DNA of 64,000 bases from positions 93,193-157,192 of the forward strand of contig NZ_JHBV01000021.1 in assembly GCF_000724545.1 (NCBI RefSeq), in the 5' to 3' direction. Numbering within the stretch: the first letter of the stretch is position 1; each line of letters begins with the position of its first letter. The DNA comes from Aureispira sp. CCB-QB1. Its GTDB lineage: Bacteria > Bacteroidota > Bacteroidia > Chitinophagales > Saprospiraceae. Below, in pieces: positions 38,694 to 48,400 of the stretch. Position numbers and translations under genes: made by a program. The notes below the pieces were generated by a model. The model worked only from the letters and a program-made list of their open reading frames with translations. It was not told the origin of the DNA and searched no databases.

Positions 38694-41501
38694 ATGAGAC
38701 ATATATTTTTACTTTTCCTGCTTCTTCATAGTTTTTTCTTACTCTCAGCTCAAGATATGTTGGTATTTCCCGACAAATACTCCAAACAATTGAGCAATTT
38801 ACCTATAGATGCCTGCGTACGCCAATCGTATGATATGCTCCATGCAATTCAAGATAACGATATTGCTAATGTAGAAAAATTAAGTCTTTATGGACGGCAG
38901 TTATTGCATTTAGGAAGGCATGAATATGCAAAAGAAGTTTTTGAAAAGGCATTAGAAATCAACAACAATGCCTACGGAAAAGAAGATATTCGTTATGTCA
39001 AATCGCTGTTGGACTTAGCCAATGCTTATATGCTTTTGATTCGCTATAATGAAGCAGCAGGTATGTATGAAGAAGCTCTGAATACAGTAAAAAAGACATT
39101 AGGAACTAAATCCATAGAGTACTTAGAAACCCTCAATCAAAGTGGTTTTGTGTATACTCGTATACGTGATTGGAACAAAGGAATATCAACCTACAACACA
39201 GGGCTAAGAGCCATCCAGCAACAAGGTAGAAATAACAGTATCTACCACGCTATTCTTCTCAACAATCTAGGCATCTGTATAAAAAACACCTACAACTACA
39301 ACGAAGCTATAGAAAAATACGAAGCAGCTTTGGATATTGCCCAATCCTCTCCTCGTTTAAGTGTAAGTATTGTTGCCAATTTGGCAGAGGCTTATGCCTT
39401 GGTTGGGCGCAATGAGGATGCTCGAAATATACTAACCCAATACTTGCCCATTGCTACTAAAACCCTGTCTTCCAAAGACCTAACTTTTGCACGGGTTTGG
39501 ACGCAATATGGCGTTGCATATACTGCTCTAAAGGATTTTGACATGGCAAAGGAAATGTTCAAAAAGGCATTTATTACCAATAGCTTGACATTTGAAAACC
39601 TAACTGACATTCCAAATCAAGCTGAAGAGCTGATGTTCAAAAATGATTACCTAGCTACTTGTGGACAAGCTGGCATCATGATGTATACCATAGAATTATA
39701 CAAAACCATATATGAATCGACCAACGATTTGCAAGCGCTTCTAGATGGATACAAAGTATTGCAAGCAATGACCAAGTATGGCGAAACAATGATGAGCAGC
39801 TATATTTCTGAAGCCAACAAGCTTATTTTGTTCCGTCTAGGTGCCTCCATCTTATTTGACAGAGGAACTTATTATGCCTATGAGTTATACAAACACACAA
39901 ACAATCCTCAGTATATTGAAGATGCATTTTTCTATTCAGAACGAGGCAAGTCAACCTTATTGGTTAATGCATTGCGATCTAAAGAAAATAAAACATTGCT
40001 CCAACTTCCAGACAACCTCTTGCAACAGGAAAAAGCTTATAAAGCGGATTTAAAAAATCTACAAAAATTACAAATTGAAGCCGCGAATATTGCCGAAAGA
40101 AATGTTATTCAACAAGATATTAATGATCTAAATATCAAAATTGAACAGTTTAAAAAATCTATTCAAGAACAATATCCAGAATATTATGAACACCGCTACA
40201 ACATTCACTTAAGTACGATAAAAGAAATACAAGACTATTTAGCAAAGGAGGACAAGGTTTTGATTGAATACACTTTGGGTCTTGAAAATCCATTTGTTTT
40301 TGTTATTAGCAAAAATAGCTTGGATATGCTTCCTTTAAAATATACTCCCAAAGATTTGAATTTGCAGACACTTAATTTACGCAAAACACTAACTGATTAT
40401 CGTTTTATCCTTTCGGACAATAAACAAGCCAATAGTTTGTATAGCAATGCTGCGCAATATTTTTATCATACTTTTGTTCAGCCTGTTTTAGCTGATGTAA
40501 AAAAAGGGCAACACTTGATCATTGTTCCAGATCAACAATTGGGGCATCTCCCTTTTGAAACTTTTTTGACTGAGCAACCTAAGGAAAATTTGGATTTTGC
40601 CCACTATCCTTATTTACTAAAAGATTATCCCATTAGTTATAGTTATTCCGCTACTATTTTATTGGGACAAAAGCATCAACAAAAACACCGTACCATTCCC
40701 AAACGGGGAATTTTAGCTTTTGCCGCAGAATATCCTACCATTACATCCAACTCTTTTAGCCATCAACGAGGAGGAGATATTGGTATTGTCCGAGAAGGGC
40801 TACAGCCTCTTCCTGGTGCCATTAAAGAAGTAAATTTACTTCAAAAACACTTATGGGGTACTTTTCATAATGGTCTAACAGCTAGTGAGGAAAATTTCAA
40901 AAAAGAGGCTTCCAACTATGGCATTATTCATTTGGCAATGCACGGCGTATTGGACAATAAAAATCCTATTTTGTCGAGTCTAGTTTTTTCTGAAGATAGC
41001 TCAACTGTAGAAGATAATTTCTTACGTGCTTATGAAATTGCACAACTAGATTTAAACGCTGATTTGGTCGTATTATCAGCCTGTGAAACGGGCTATGGAA
41101 AGTTTCAGCAAGGAGAAGGTGTCATGTCTTTAGCTCATTCTTTTTCGTATGCGGGAGCTTCTTCCATTTTGATGAGTTTGTGGCAAGTTAATGATTTTTC
41201 AACTAGCCAAATTATGAAGAACTATTATATTAATTTAGCTTGTGGTGTTTCTAAAGAGAAAGCCTTGCGAAAAGCAAAATTAGATTACCTAGAAAATCAA
41301 GACAACCAATCTGCTTTGCACCCTGCATTTTGGGCTGCGTTTGTTCAAACGGGTGATGTAAAGCCTCTTGAATTAGTTTCTCGAACTGGAAAAACATTTA
41401 AGCAGTTGCATATTATGTTTGGTGTTGGACTTGCCTTATTAGTTATTTTAATTGGATTTTTTATTGTACGTTATAAAAAGCGCAAAAAAATCTCAAACTA
41501 A
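38694..41501 (+). CDS. TPR-CHAT domain protein with a C-terminal membrane anchor
   Basis: 935 residues from the ATG at 38,694, which opens a signal peptide (HIFLLFLLLHSFFLLSAQ). Residues ~40-330 form tetratricopeptide repeats (LLHLGRHEYAKEVFEKALEI, NEAAGMYEEALNTVKK, YNEAIEKYEAALDIAQ). A coiled coil lies around 430-500. The CHAT caspase-like domain spans ~590-890 with the catalytic pair His ~750 (IIHLAMHGVLDNKNPILSSL) and Cys ~797 (LVVLSACETGYGKFQQGEGV). A single membrane helix at ~905-925 (LALLVILIGFFIVRYK) ends the protein, so the TPR-CHAT part is on the periplasmic side. CHAT peptidases act in regulated proteolysis and, in some systems, immunity; the target is unknown. Stop codon overlaps that of the converging phosphoesterase gene. 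Confidence 0.9.
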   Translation: MRHIFLLFLLLHSFFLLSAQDMLVFPDKYSKQLSNLPIDACVRQSYDMLHAIQDNDIANVEKLSLYGRQLLHLGRHEYAKEVFEKALEINNNAYGKEDIRYVKSLLDLANAYMLLIRYNEAAGMYEEALNTVKKTLGTKSIEYLETLNQSGFVYTRIRDWNKGISTYNTGLRAIQQQGRNNSIYHAILLNNLGICIKNTYNYNEAIEKYEAALDIAQSSPRLSVSIVANLAEAYALVGRNEDARNILTQYLPIATKTLSSKDLTFARVWTQYGVAYTALKDFDMAKEMFKKAFITNSLTFENLTDIPNQAEELMFKNDYLATCGQAGIMMYTIELYKTIYESTNDLQALLDGYKVLQAMTKYGETMMSSYISEANKLILFRLGASILFDRGTYYAYELYKHTNNPQYIEDAFFYSERGKSTLLVNALRSKENKTLLQLPDNLLQQEKAYKADLKNLQKLQIEAANIAERNVIQQDINDLNIKIEQFKKSIQEQYPEYYEHRYNIHLSTIKEIQDYLAKEDKVLIEYTLGLENPFVFVISKNSLDMLPLKYTPKDLNLQTLNLRKTLTDYRFILSDNKQANSLYSNAAQYFYHTFVQPVLADVKKGQHLIIVPDQQLGHLPFETFLTEQPKENLDFAHYPYLLKDYPISYSYSATILLGQKHQQKHRTIPKRGILAFAAEYPTITSNSFSHQRGGDIGIVREGLQPLPGAIKEVNLLQKHLWGTFHNGLTASEENFKKEASNYGIIHLAMHGVLDNKNPILSSLVFSEDSSTVEDNFLRAYEIAQLDLNADLVVLSACETGYGKFQQGEGVMSLAHSFSYAGASSILMSLWQVNDFSTSQIMKNYYINLACGVSKEKALRKAKLDYLENQDNQSALHPAFWAAFVQTGDVKPLELVSRTGKTFKQLHIMFGVGLALLVILIGFFIVRYKKRKKISN

Positions 41502-42304
41502 CTTGTACGCTTAGGAGCAGTAGGCCATTGTTCAATACCTTTTATGACTGCCCCATCCTCGTAAATAGGTAGCAATACTTTTCGACAAATATGTTGCTCA
41601 TGTGGGTACCCAAAAGCATTGTTTAAATACCAAATTCCGTTTTTTTGCACGCTTCTATTAAGGTGACTGTGTCCATAGACGTGTAAGTCTGTTCCTAGTT
41701 GTTGCAGTTGTTTTTCTATTTTACTAGAACCAAAAACAGGTAATAATGCTTTAACTATTTTGGGAACATTGGGCGGTATTAAATCTTTGCTAGGAACAAA
41801 ATGAGAAAAAGAGATAATTGCATTGCTTTTGAGGTTCAAATGCGGTTCGTTTAATCCTAAAAAGTAGTTTGTCAATTCTTCTTCTGTCTTTGTCCATTTG
41901 CAAGCTTTGTAATCCACCCAAGCTCTTTTAATAGTTACAGAAGGTTGCCCAAAAGAATAGTCATACCATGAGAATATTGGGACAATACTTAATTCTGAAC
42001 TAACAAAGGGAGTCGTTTGAACACCTAAATCTTCCGCCAACAATAATAATTGATGAAACTTCTCCAAGGAGTTCATTCGTTCCTTTTTCCCCAACCAAAC
42101 GTCATGATTCCCTGGCACAAAAAATACTTTCCAAAACTTCTTTACCAATGACTCTAAAAGAATTGCTGTTTTCTTGAGGTCAGGAATAATATCTCCTGCT
42201 ACTATCAATATGTCTTCTTGATAATCAATCTCTGATAATTCCATAAACCAGTTCCAGTTTTCTGAATAGTCTACATGCAAATCTGATGTTGCCCAAATTT
42301 TCAT
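41498..42304 (-). CDS. Calcineurin-like metallophosphoesterase
   Basis: 268 residues. The metal-binding blocks are all present: TSDLHVDYS (DxH), ILIVAGDIIPD (GD), VPGNHDVWLG (GNHD), ISFSHFVPS and YGHSHLNRS (GHxH). Substrate cannot be judged; the family includes nucleotide and phosphodiester hydrolases. It lies head-to-tail in opposite direction to the CHAT gene with overlapping stops. Confidence 0.9.
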   Translation of the reverse strand: MKIWATSDLHVDYSENWNWFMELSEIDYQEDILIVAGDIIPDLKKTAILLESLVKKFWKVFFVPGNHDVWLGKKERMNSLEKFHQLLLLAEDLGVQTTPFVSSELSIVPIFSWYDYSFGQPSVTIKRAWVDYKACKWTKTEEELTNYFLGLNEPHLNLKSNAIISFSHFVPSKDLIPPNVPKIVKALLPVFGSSKIEKQLQQLGTDLHVYGHSHLNRSVQKNGIWYLNNAFGYPHEQHICRKVLLPIYEDGAVIKGIEQWPTAPKRTS

Positions 42305-42344
42305 ACGGTTTTAGTTTTCTGAAAAGAAATGTTTTGATCTATAT

Positions 42345-42437
42345 TAATAATCAACTGCGAAGCACTTATACAGTACCACATAGCTAACTAAAAGCGCAGC
42401 GCTCACGAAGTACCACGTAGTAGCAGCGAAGCTAAAC
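42345..42437. repeat. Cluster of dispersed-repeat units
   Basis: ACGAAGTACCACGTAGTAGC then AGCGAAGCTAAACTGATA repeats the core at 7081-7110. A second, inverted piece (CAACTGCGAAGCACTTATAC) precedes it. The region between 42,305 and 42,558 has no gene. Confidence 0.65.
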
Positions 42438-42558
42438 TGATACGATTTTATCACGAAATAATGCATTCTGTGATGATGTTAAAATACAGATAAGAAAAGA
42501 GAAAACTAAATAATAAGGAATTGTTATTGCTTTGAATCTTATTGCAAGATCTATTCGT

Positions 42559-43638
42559 TTAGGTATTGTCGTCTTTTTTTAGGTTAGTAATAGCCTTAAC
42601 GGACTTATTCTGTGCTTGATTATATCGAAAGGGTTGCTTACTATTTTCGAAATATCCTTTTATAATCCTCTTTATAGAATATTTGTAATAATAGTATAAG
42701 AATTTAAAAAAGTTGCCTTTGACAATTCTATTGTTAGGATGAGATGAACCAATATAGTCTGTCGCCTCTTTCAATTTATAATGCGGAATGCTGGGATTGA
42801 TGTGGTGGGCAAAATGATCCCTACTCAAACCTATTAAAAAATAGTCAATCACAGGACCATAACTTAGATTAATGGAATTCACAACGCCTTTATCATAAGT
42901 CCAAATTTCATTGGGATACCATACCGTATCTGCTCCCGTGTGGTTGAGGAAAGTGGTTATTAAAAAAAAGACCCAAGCTACTAAAATAGGTAAGATACCT
43001 ACAAAAAAGAAATAGCTAAAAGGCATAAAACTGGCTATAAGTGCCAATAGTAGAAGATAGGCAAGAATAAAAACAAATGCCTTGATGGAGTTGGGCGTTT
43101 TATCAGGCCAAAAATAATTGACGTAATTAGGCGTCTTGGTGAGGCTTGGAAACAATATTGCCATTAGGTAAGCAAAGAACGGAATCAATACAACCGATCG
43201 AATCAGTCGTTGTAACCAAAAGTCTTTTCGTTTCGCTTTTGGTCCAAATGCCTCGTCTTTTTCAATGTTGCCAATAAAATTGTGATGCATATTGTGACTC
43301 CTTCTAAAATTTTCATAATTCATTAACATAAACGAAGTAGCTATGCTTCCTACCAATTGGTTGACTTTATGATTGTTACTAAATGACTGATGCCCACAAT
43401 CGTGCCCGATTAACCATAAACTAAGATAAGACAAACCATGAAAAAAGGCGATCACTAAAGCTATGCTAACATAAACCCAATTGTCTATACTTGATTTTAA
43501 CAACATATATTGTATTATAAAAAAGAGAATAACAAACGCTAAAAATTTGAAAAAGTGAAACAAGGAGTGATACAAATTAGAACGATACTTATGATCTCTA
43601 AACTCCTTGGCATAATGCTTTAAAATAGTAGTACTCAT
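42559..43638 (-). CDS. Membrane fatty acid desaturase
   Basis: 359 residues with the three histidine boxes of integral-membrane desaturases: HDCGHQSF (~85), HNMHHNF (~115) and HFAHHINPSIPHYKL (~275). Four or more membrane segments separate them. The protein puts double bonds into acyl chains using a di-iron centre. The first gene-proximal position is that of the last gene of a minus-strand unit: the GNAT-like gene, a membrane protein gene and this one, with a gap of only 13 bp to the latter. Regiospecificity cannot be judged; HDCGH plus HxxHH plus HHxxxxxPHY is common in omega and acyl-lipid types, with no cytochrome b5 domain. Confidence 0.93.
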   Translation of the reverse strand: MSTTILKHYAKEFRDHKYRSNLYHSLFHFFKFLAFVILFFIIQYMLLKSSIDNWVYVSIALVIAFFHGLSYLSLWLIGHDCGHQSFSNNHKVNQLVGSIATSFMLMNYENFRRSHNMHHNFIGNIEKDEAFGPKAKRKDFWLQRLIRSVVLIPFFAYLMAILFPSLTKTPNYVNYFWPDKTPNSIKAFVFILAYLLLLALIASFMPFSYFFFVGILPILVAWVFFLITTFLNHTGADTVWYPNEIWTYDKGVVNSINLSYGPVIDYFLIGLSRDHFAHHINPSIPHYKLKEATDYIGSSHPNNRIVKGNFFKFLYYYYKYSIKRIIKGYFENSKQPFRYNQAQNKSVKAITNLKKDDNT

Positions 43639-43651
43639 TATATATACAGCT

Positions 43652-44392
43652 TTAATTGTCGATAAAAAAACAAGATGCGATCAACAGGAATATTCCTATT
43701 GAGGACAGCACAGAAAGGGTAGAATTTGTCTTCTTAAGGTATTGGGTTGTCTCTAACTGAAAGTCTACTTTGAGCATGAAAATCAAAATGAATGATATCT
43801 GAGCAGTAAATAGTCTCATACTTAGAAAATCTTCATGACAAAAGGACAATAACAAGGAAAATGATTGAAGCACGAGAAAACCAATAGAGTGGTATTTTTC
43901 TCCTGAAACCAAAAAAGGAAGCCCCCATATCAAATACAATATTCCATAGTAATCATTCGTCGAAGCATCAAAAATCTGAGGATAATTGAGATAGTTAATG
44001 GCTGCTGTAGCACTTTGAATGGAAAGAAAAATCAAACACAACAAGTGTATGGCAGTATTGAATACTTTCACATAACGAGTGCCATTATAAGAAGCCTTCA
44101 TAAATAAGATTCCTTGTGGCAATAATATCAAAATAAGAATCATATATGCAACCATTTGATTGTATCCCACGAAAAAAAGAACATATAGTAACGTTACATA
44201 AAAAGTTTCGACCATTGCCAGTTCATGAAGTCGTTTTTGTGCTTTTTCAAGCTGACTTTTTTGAATCGCTCCAAACCCCAAAATTGAAAAAATAACTACA
44301 AGAATGTATAATTCAAAAAAATTAATACAAGTGAGATAAACCAACCATTGAGCAAACAAAATGATTAATATTTTCATCATTTTTATTTTCAT
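43652..44392 (-). CDS. Polytopic membrane protein in the desaturase unit
   Basis: 246 residues with seven or eight hydrophobic segments and short polar loops. No family is recognised. The gene ends 13 bp before the desaturase start, so the two are probably cotranscribed. The start could be the ATG at 44,392 or 44,380. Confidence 0.65.
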   Translation of the reverse strand: MKIKMMKILIILFAQWLVYLTCINFFELYILVVIFSILGFGAIQKSQLEKAQKRLHELAMVETFYVTLLYVLFFVGYNQMVAYMILILILLPQGILFMKASYNGTRYVKVFNTAIHLLCLIFLSIQSATAAINYLNYPQIFDASTNDYYGILYLIWGLPFLVSGEKYHSIGFLVLQSFSLLLSFCHEDFLSMRLFTAQISFILIFMLKVDFQLETTQYLKKTNSTLSVLSSIGIFLLIASCFFIDN

Positions 44393-44466
44393 TCTTTCCG
44401 AGACTATTAATGATTACGAATACGCTGCCTAGCACTCATAGAGTAAAGAATTACCACAGATAGAGT

Positions 44467-45237
44467 TTAAGATAATAGCAGTCCTGTATTCTGCCTAATA
44501 GTTTTATATACAGGAGGTAAGTTTAATTTTTTGTCAAAAGGCATGGGTCTACGAATACCACATACCGTAATATGGCGAGGCATTTTGTAAACACGATCAT
44601 TTTCCATACTTATAATGCCATTGTCTATAAATAGCTGGTTGAACGTTTCATTACTTGCACGATAAATTTTATTCCAATCATCTGTAATGTCTTCTTTTTC
44701 TAAATCGGAGCTATCAAAACAAAAGTCAGAATTGTAGTGAATGCTCATACCTCTAATTTCATTAAAATAGTCCTCAACAAAACACCGAACTTCTTTATCT
44801 ACTTTCGTTTCTAGTTCATAAAAGCACTTTGGAAATAAGTGTGTATAATGTTCAAAAGCCTTGGGAGAAATAAAGGATGCAATACCTGTTACATTTTTCA
44901 AAAAGTATACTTGACTGATATTTCTACGAGAATACCACATACCAAGCTTCCAAATAATGTTACCACGATAACCACTTCTCTTCATTACTTGTCCAAAATG
45001 AAGGATGTATTGACTGCGCCCTAGTGGTCCTTTTTTATATTTCGTTAAATGATAAAAGCTTACACCTTGAATGATGTCTCCCTTTTTTATCATCACTATA
45101 TCGTATCCATAATCTTTTTCTAATCGATCCGCAATGAAGCTTGGCGCAGCAGATTTATAATATCTATAAATTAGGTTTTCAAGTTGTGCCCGTTCTGACA
45201 CACTAAGCTCATTAACTTTTTTCTGAATTATCTTCAT
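44467..45237 (-). CDS. GNAT-like N-acyltransferase-type protein
   Basis: 256 residues from the ATG at 45,237 (MKIIQKKVNELSVSERAQLENLIYRYY); the frame continues upstream, but the extra stretch is not protein-like. The N-terminal part shows the helix-strand order of GNAT folds: DYGYDIVMIKKGDIIQGVSFYHL, GPLGRSQYILHFGQVMKRSGYRGNIIWKLGMWYS. The R-G-N segment could be the acyl-CoA pyrophosphate loop. The C-terminal third has no match that can be seen. First gene of the unit with the membrane protein and desaturase, which suggests lipid modification, but this is inference. Confidence 0.5.
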   Translation of the reverse strand: MKIIQKKVNELSVSERAQLENLIYRYYKSAAPSFIADRLEKDYGYDIVMIKKGDIIQGVSFYHLTKYKKGPLGRSQYILHFGQVMKRSGYRGNIIWKLGMWYSRRNISQVYFLKNVTGIASFISPKAFEHYTHLFPKCFYELETKVDKEVRCFVEDYFNEIRGMSIHYNSDFCFDSSDLEKEDITDDWNKIYRASNETFNQLFIDNGIISMENDRVYKMPRHITVCGIRRPMPFDKKLNLPPVYKTIRQNTGLLLS

Positions 45238-45458
45238 ACAAATTATTGTGTAAAATTTCTGTAAAACAGATTTAAAAAATGTTGTTGTGAACCTTAATAG
45301 ATGTGGTGTGATTTTTTTAATGCTCTGCTTCAAAGAAACGAGAAGATATTGATAATGAGGGCTAATTCTGTGTCACTGATACAAAATCTTGAGATATGAC
45401 ATATTTTTATACCTTTATGACACGTTTTTATATCCACTGTCCCCTTCTCAGCTAAACA

Positions 45459-48400
45459 ATGGACTTTAGAACACGTTTTAAAGTTATTAGAAGAGAAGAA
45501 ATGCATTTTTTTGTTACTTTTATCTCATCTAGGAACTTAATCTTTTTGATATTTTTGAAAAAATTCAACCTCTATATTCTATTTCAGTTCGTCGTGTTTT
45601 GTAGCCACGCACAGCCACTTTCTACGGTGTTGAAACAGTATATTGTTCAACAACAAGAACTTTCTACAGAAGATGGTTTATCTCACCCCTTCATTCATTC
45701 TTTTGCCCAAGACAATTATGGCTTTATGTGGTTGGCTACGCCTTATGGTTTAAATCGCTATAACGGGCAAGAATTTAAACAATATCACAAAAAGGATTTT
45801 GCCTTGCGCAGCAACAACGTTCGTTTGGTCATTAGTGCCCCAGACAGCATGTTGTGGTTAGCGTACACTAGAGAAATGGAAGTTTCTCATGCCATCGATG
45901 TTTTTGATCCAATATCAGGTGCTATCACACCACTAAATCAATACTTTTCCAAGTCATTACCCTTTGATGCAACAGATATACACTTTCGCTCTTTTCGAAA
46001 AAATGCTGATGGTAATATATGGTTTAGCACCCCACACGATCTTTATCAATACAATGGTTCCAAAATTGAACACTTACTATCTTTGCCTGATAGTTTCACC
46101 ATACGTTCAGCCATTCCTTATGAAGAAAAAGCGGCAAGTGGTTGGCTCACTGCTATCAGCGAAACATCAAATCATTACTTATTCCATTTTAATGAAAGAA
46201 AAAAAATCATTGAACAATACCCTCTTGCCGAGCCACAAGGTCCCAGAACGACAATCAACCTAATAAAAGCTCTCGATAGGCAAGGCATTATTTATAGTAC
46301 GACCCAATTAAGTAAGGATTCGATTTCAAAAAATGTCCTTTTTTATAAAGCAAACCATCAATCGCCCCAAAGGTTTATTCCCACAGTTGATAAAGATTAT
46401 CTACTTTATAAATATGCTCCCTACCACAACCAGATTTGGTGCTTTGGTACAGAGGGTAAAATAGATTTGTACTCCATACAAGCTGAACTAGTTGCTCAAT
46501 GTACTACTACAGTGTTTCAGAGCCCTCCCTCCCATCTTTTTTTTGATATACAAGGAGGACTTTGGGTCAATACTAAACGAAAAAATTACTTGCTGCACGT
46601 TGTCCCCAATCCATTCAAACGCTATTCAGGAAATACAACAAGCCACCAATTTGGTGTCAGTTGTAGAGGCATAGCAGAAGATACGACAGGTAGGTTGTAT
46701 TTAAATTCGAGAACAGGTACCTATCAAACCAAAGATAGAACACAGCAAATGCAACGCTTGCCCAATATCCCCAACTATCCTGTTGATATGAAAGGCAAAA
46801 ATGGAGGCGCACGCTTAGCCACCTTAGTAGACGATGATGAAAGCATCTGGTTGACAGGAGAATATAGAACACTTATACACTATCACCCAGAGACTTCGGC
46901 TTATGATTTCTTTTTGTATGACAGTCTAGATGAATTGAGATTGTCTCAACACAAAATTCCTCCTTTATACTGGTCTTTGTACAAAGATTATAAAGGTCAG
47001 ATTTGGCTAGGTGGTATTGGTTTGTCTTATCTTGATGCAACCAACAAAAAATTAAAACTATGGGATAATTACAATGGGTTCTATTGGCTTGCTACAAGTG
47101 AAATTTACCATTTTCATGAAAATCAGACAGGAATCTGGCTGGCTAGCTCATCGGGTTTGTATCATTTAGATAAAAACATGCACATCAAGGCACGCTATCA
47201 CACCAAAGGAAAGCCTCCTTATTATCTTCCAGCAGATGTTATTACCCATTTGCATGAAGACAAGGAAGGCAACTTTTGGCTAACCACCAAAGGCAACGGG
47301 CTGGTAAAGTGGCATCCCAATAGTAAAGTTTACAAACATTTTACTACACGTCATGGTCTAACCCATGATGTACTTTATGCCGTGTATGAGGATGCACACA
47401 ATCACCTTTGGTTGAGTTCTAATATGGGTATTATGTCTTTTGATAAAGCAACGCATATCATCACTCCTTATAGTACTAAAGATGGATTGCCACAAAAAGA
47501 ATTTAATACCATATCCCATTATCAAGCCCACGATGGCACCATCTTTTTTGGAGGATTAAATGGGCTCATTTCCTTTCACCCAACAGAGATTCAACAAACA
47601 AAAAGAGTATACAAAGCAGCATTGCACATCATTTCACATACTAAATATGACAATCAAAAAAATGAGACCATAGACCTAACCGCTGCTTGTTTTAAAGATC
47701 GAAAAATTGTTGTTCAGCCTCAAGATAGGAATGTCCAACTTGGTTTTCGATTGTTAGATTATCGCAACCAAGCCCCTACTTTTTTTTATCGCATTGTTGG
47801 TTTGGATCCATATTGGCGTGCTACCCAAAAAACTGAAATTAACTTAGATGGTCTACCTTATGGAAATTATGACCTACACATCAAGACAGAAGCTAGTGAT
47901 CAACTACTAAAAATAGCTCTTGAAGTAGTTGCTCCATTCTATTTTAGACCTTGGTTTGTTGCCTGTTCTATTATTTTGATTCTGTGTATCATTGCATTGG
48001 TTATTTGGTTTAGAACCCAAGCACTAGAGAAGCGCAAGCGCATGTTGGAAGCTATTGTAGTAGAACGTACAGCTGAATTAAAAATTAAAACATTACAATT
48101 AGAAGCCCAAACCGAAGAACTAAAGGGGTTAAACCAACTTAAATCTCGTTTTTTCACCAATATATCCCATGAACTTCGAACTCCCCTGACACTTATTTTA
48201 GCTCCATTGGCTGCTCTTATTAAAAATAAAAAGAAAAATGACCTTGAAAAGCAACAGCTAAAAATGATAGAACGCAATGGCATGCAGCTGTTGCAATTGG
48301 TAGAGGAGATATTGGACTTATCTAAATTGGAAGCCAACAAACTAGAAGTCAATGAGCAACCTACAGCATTAAACTCTTTTGCCAGTCGTATTCTAACAAC

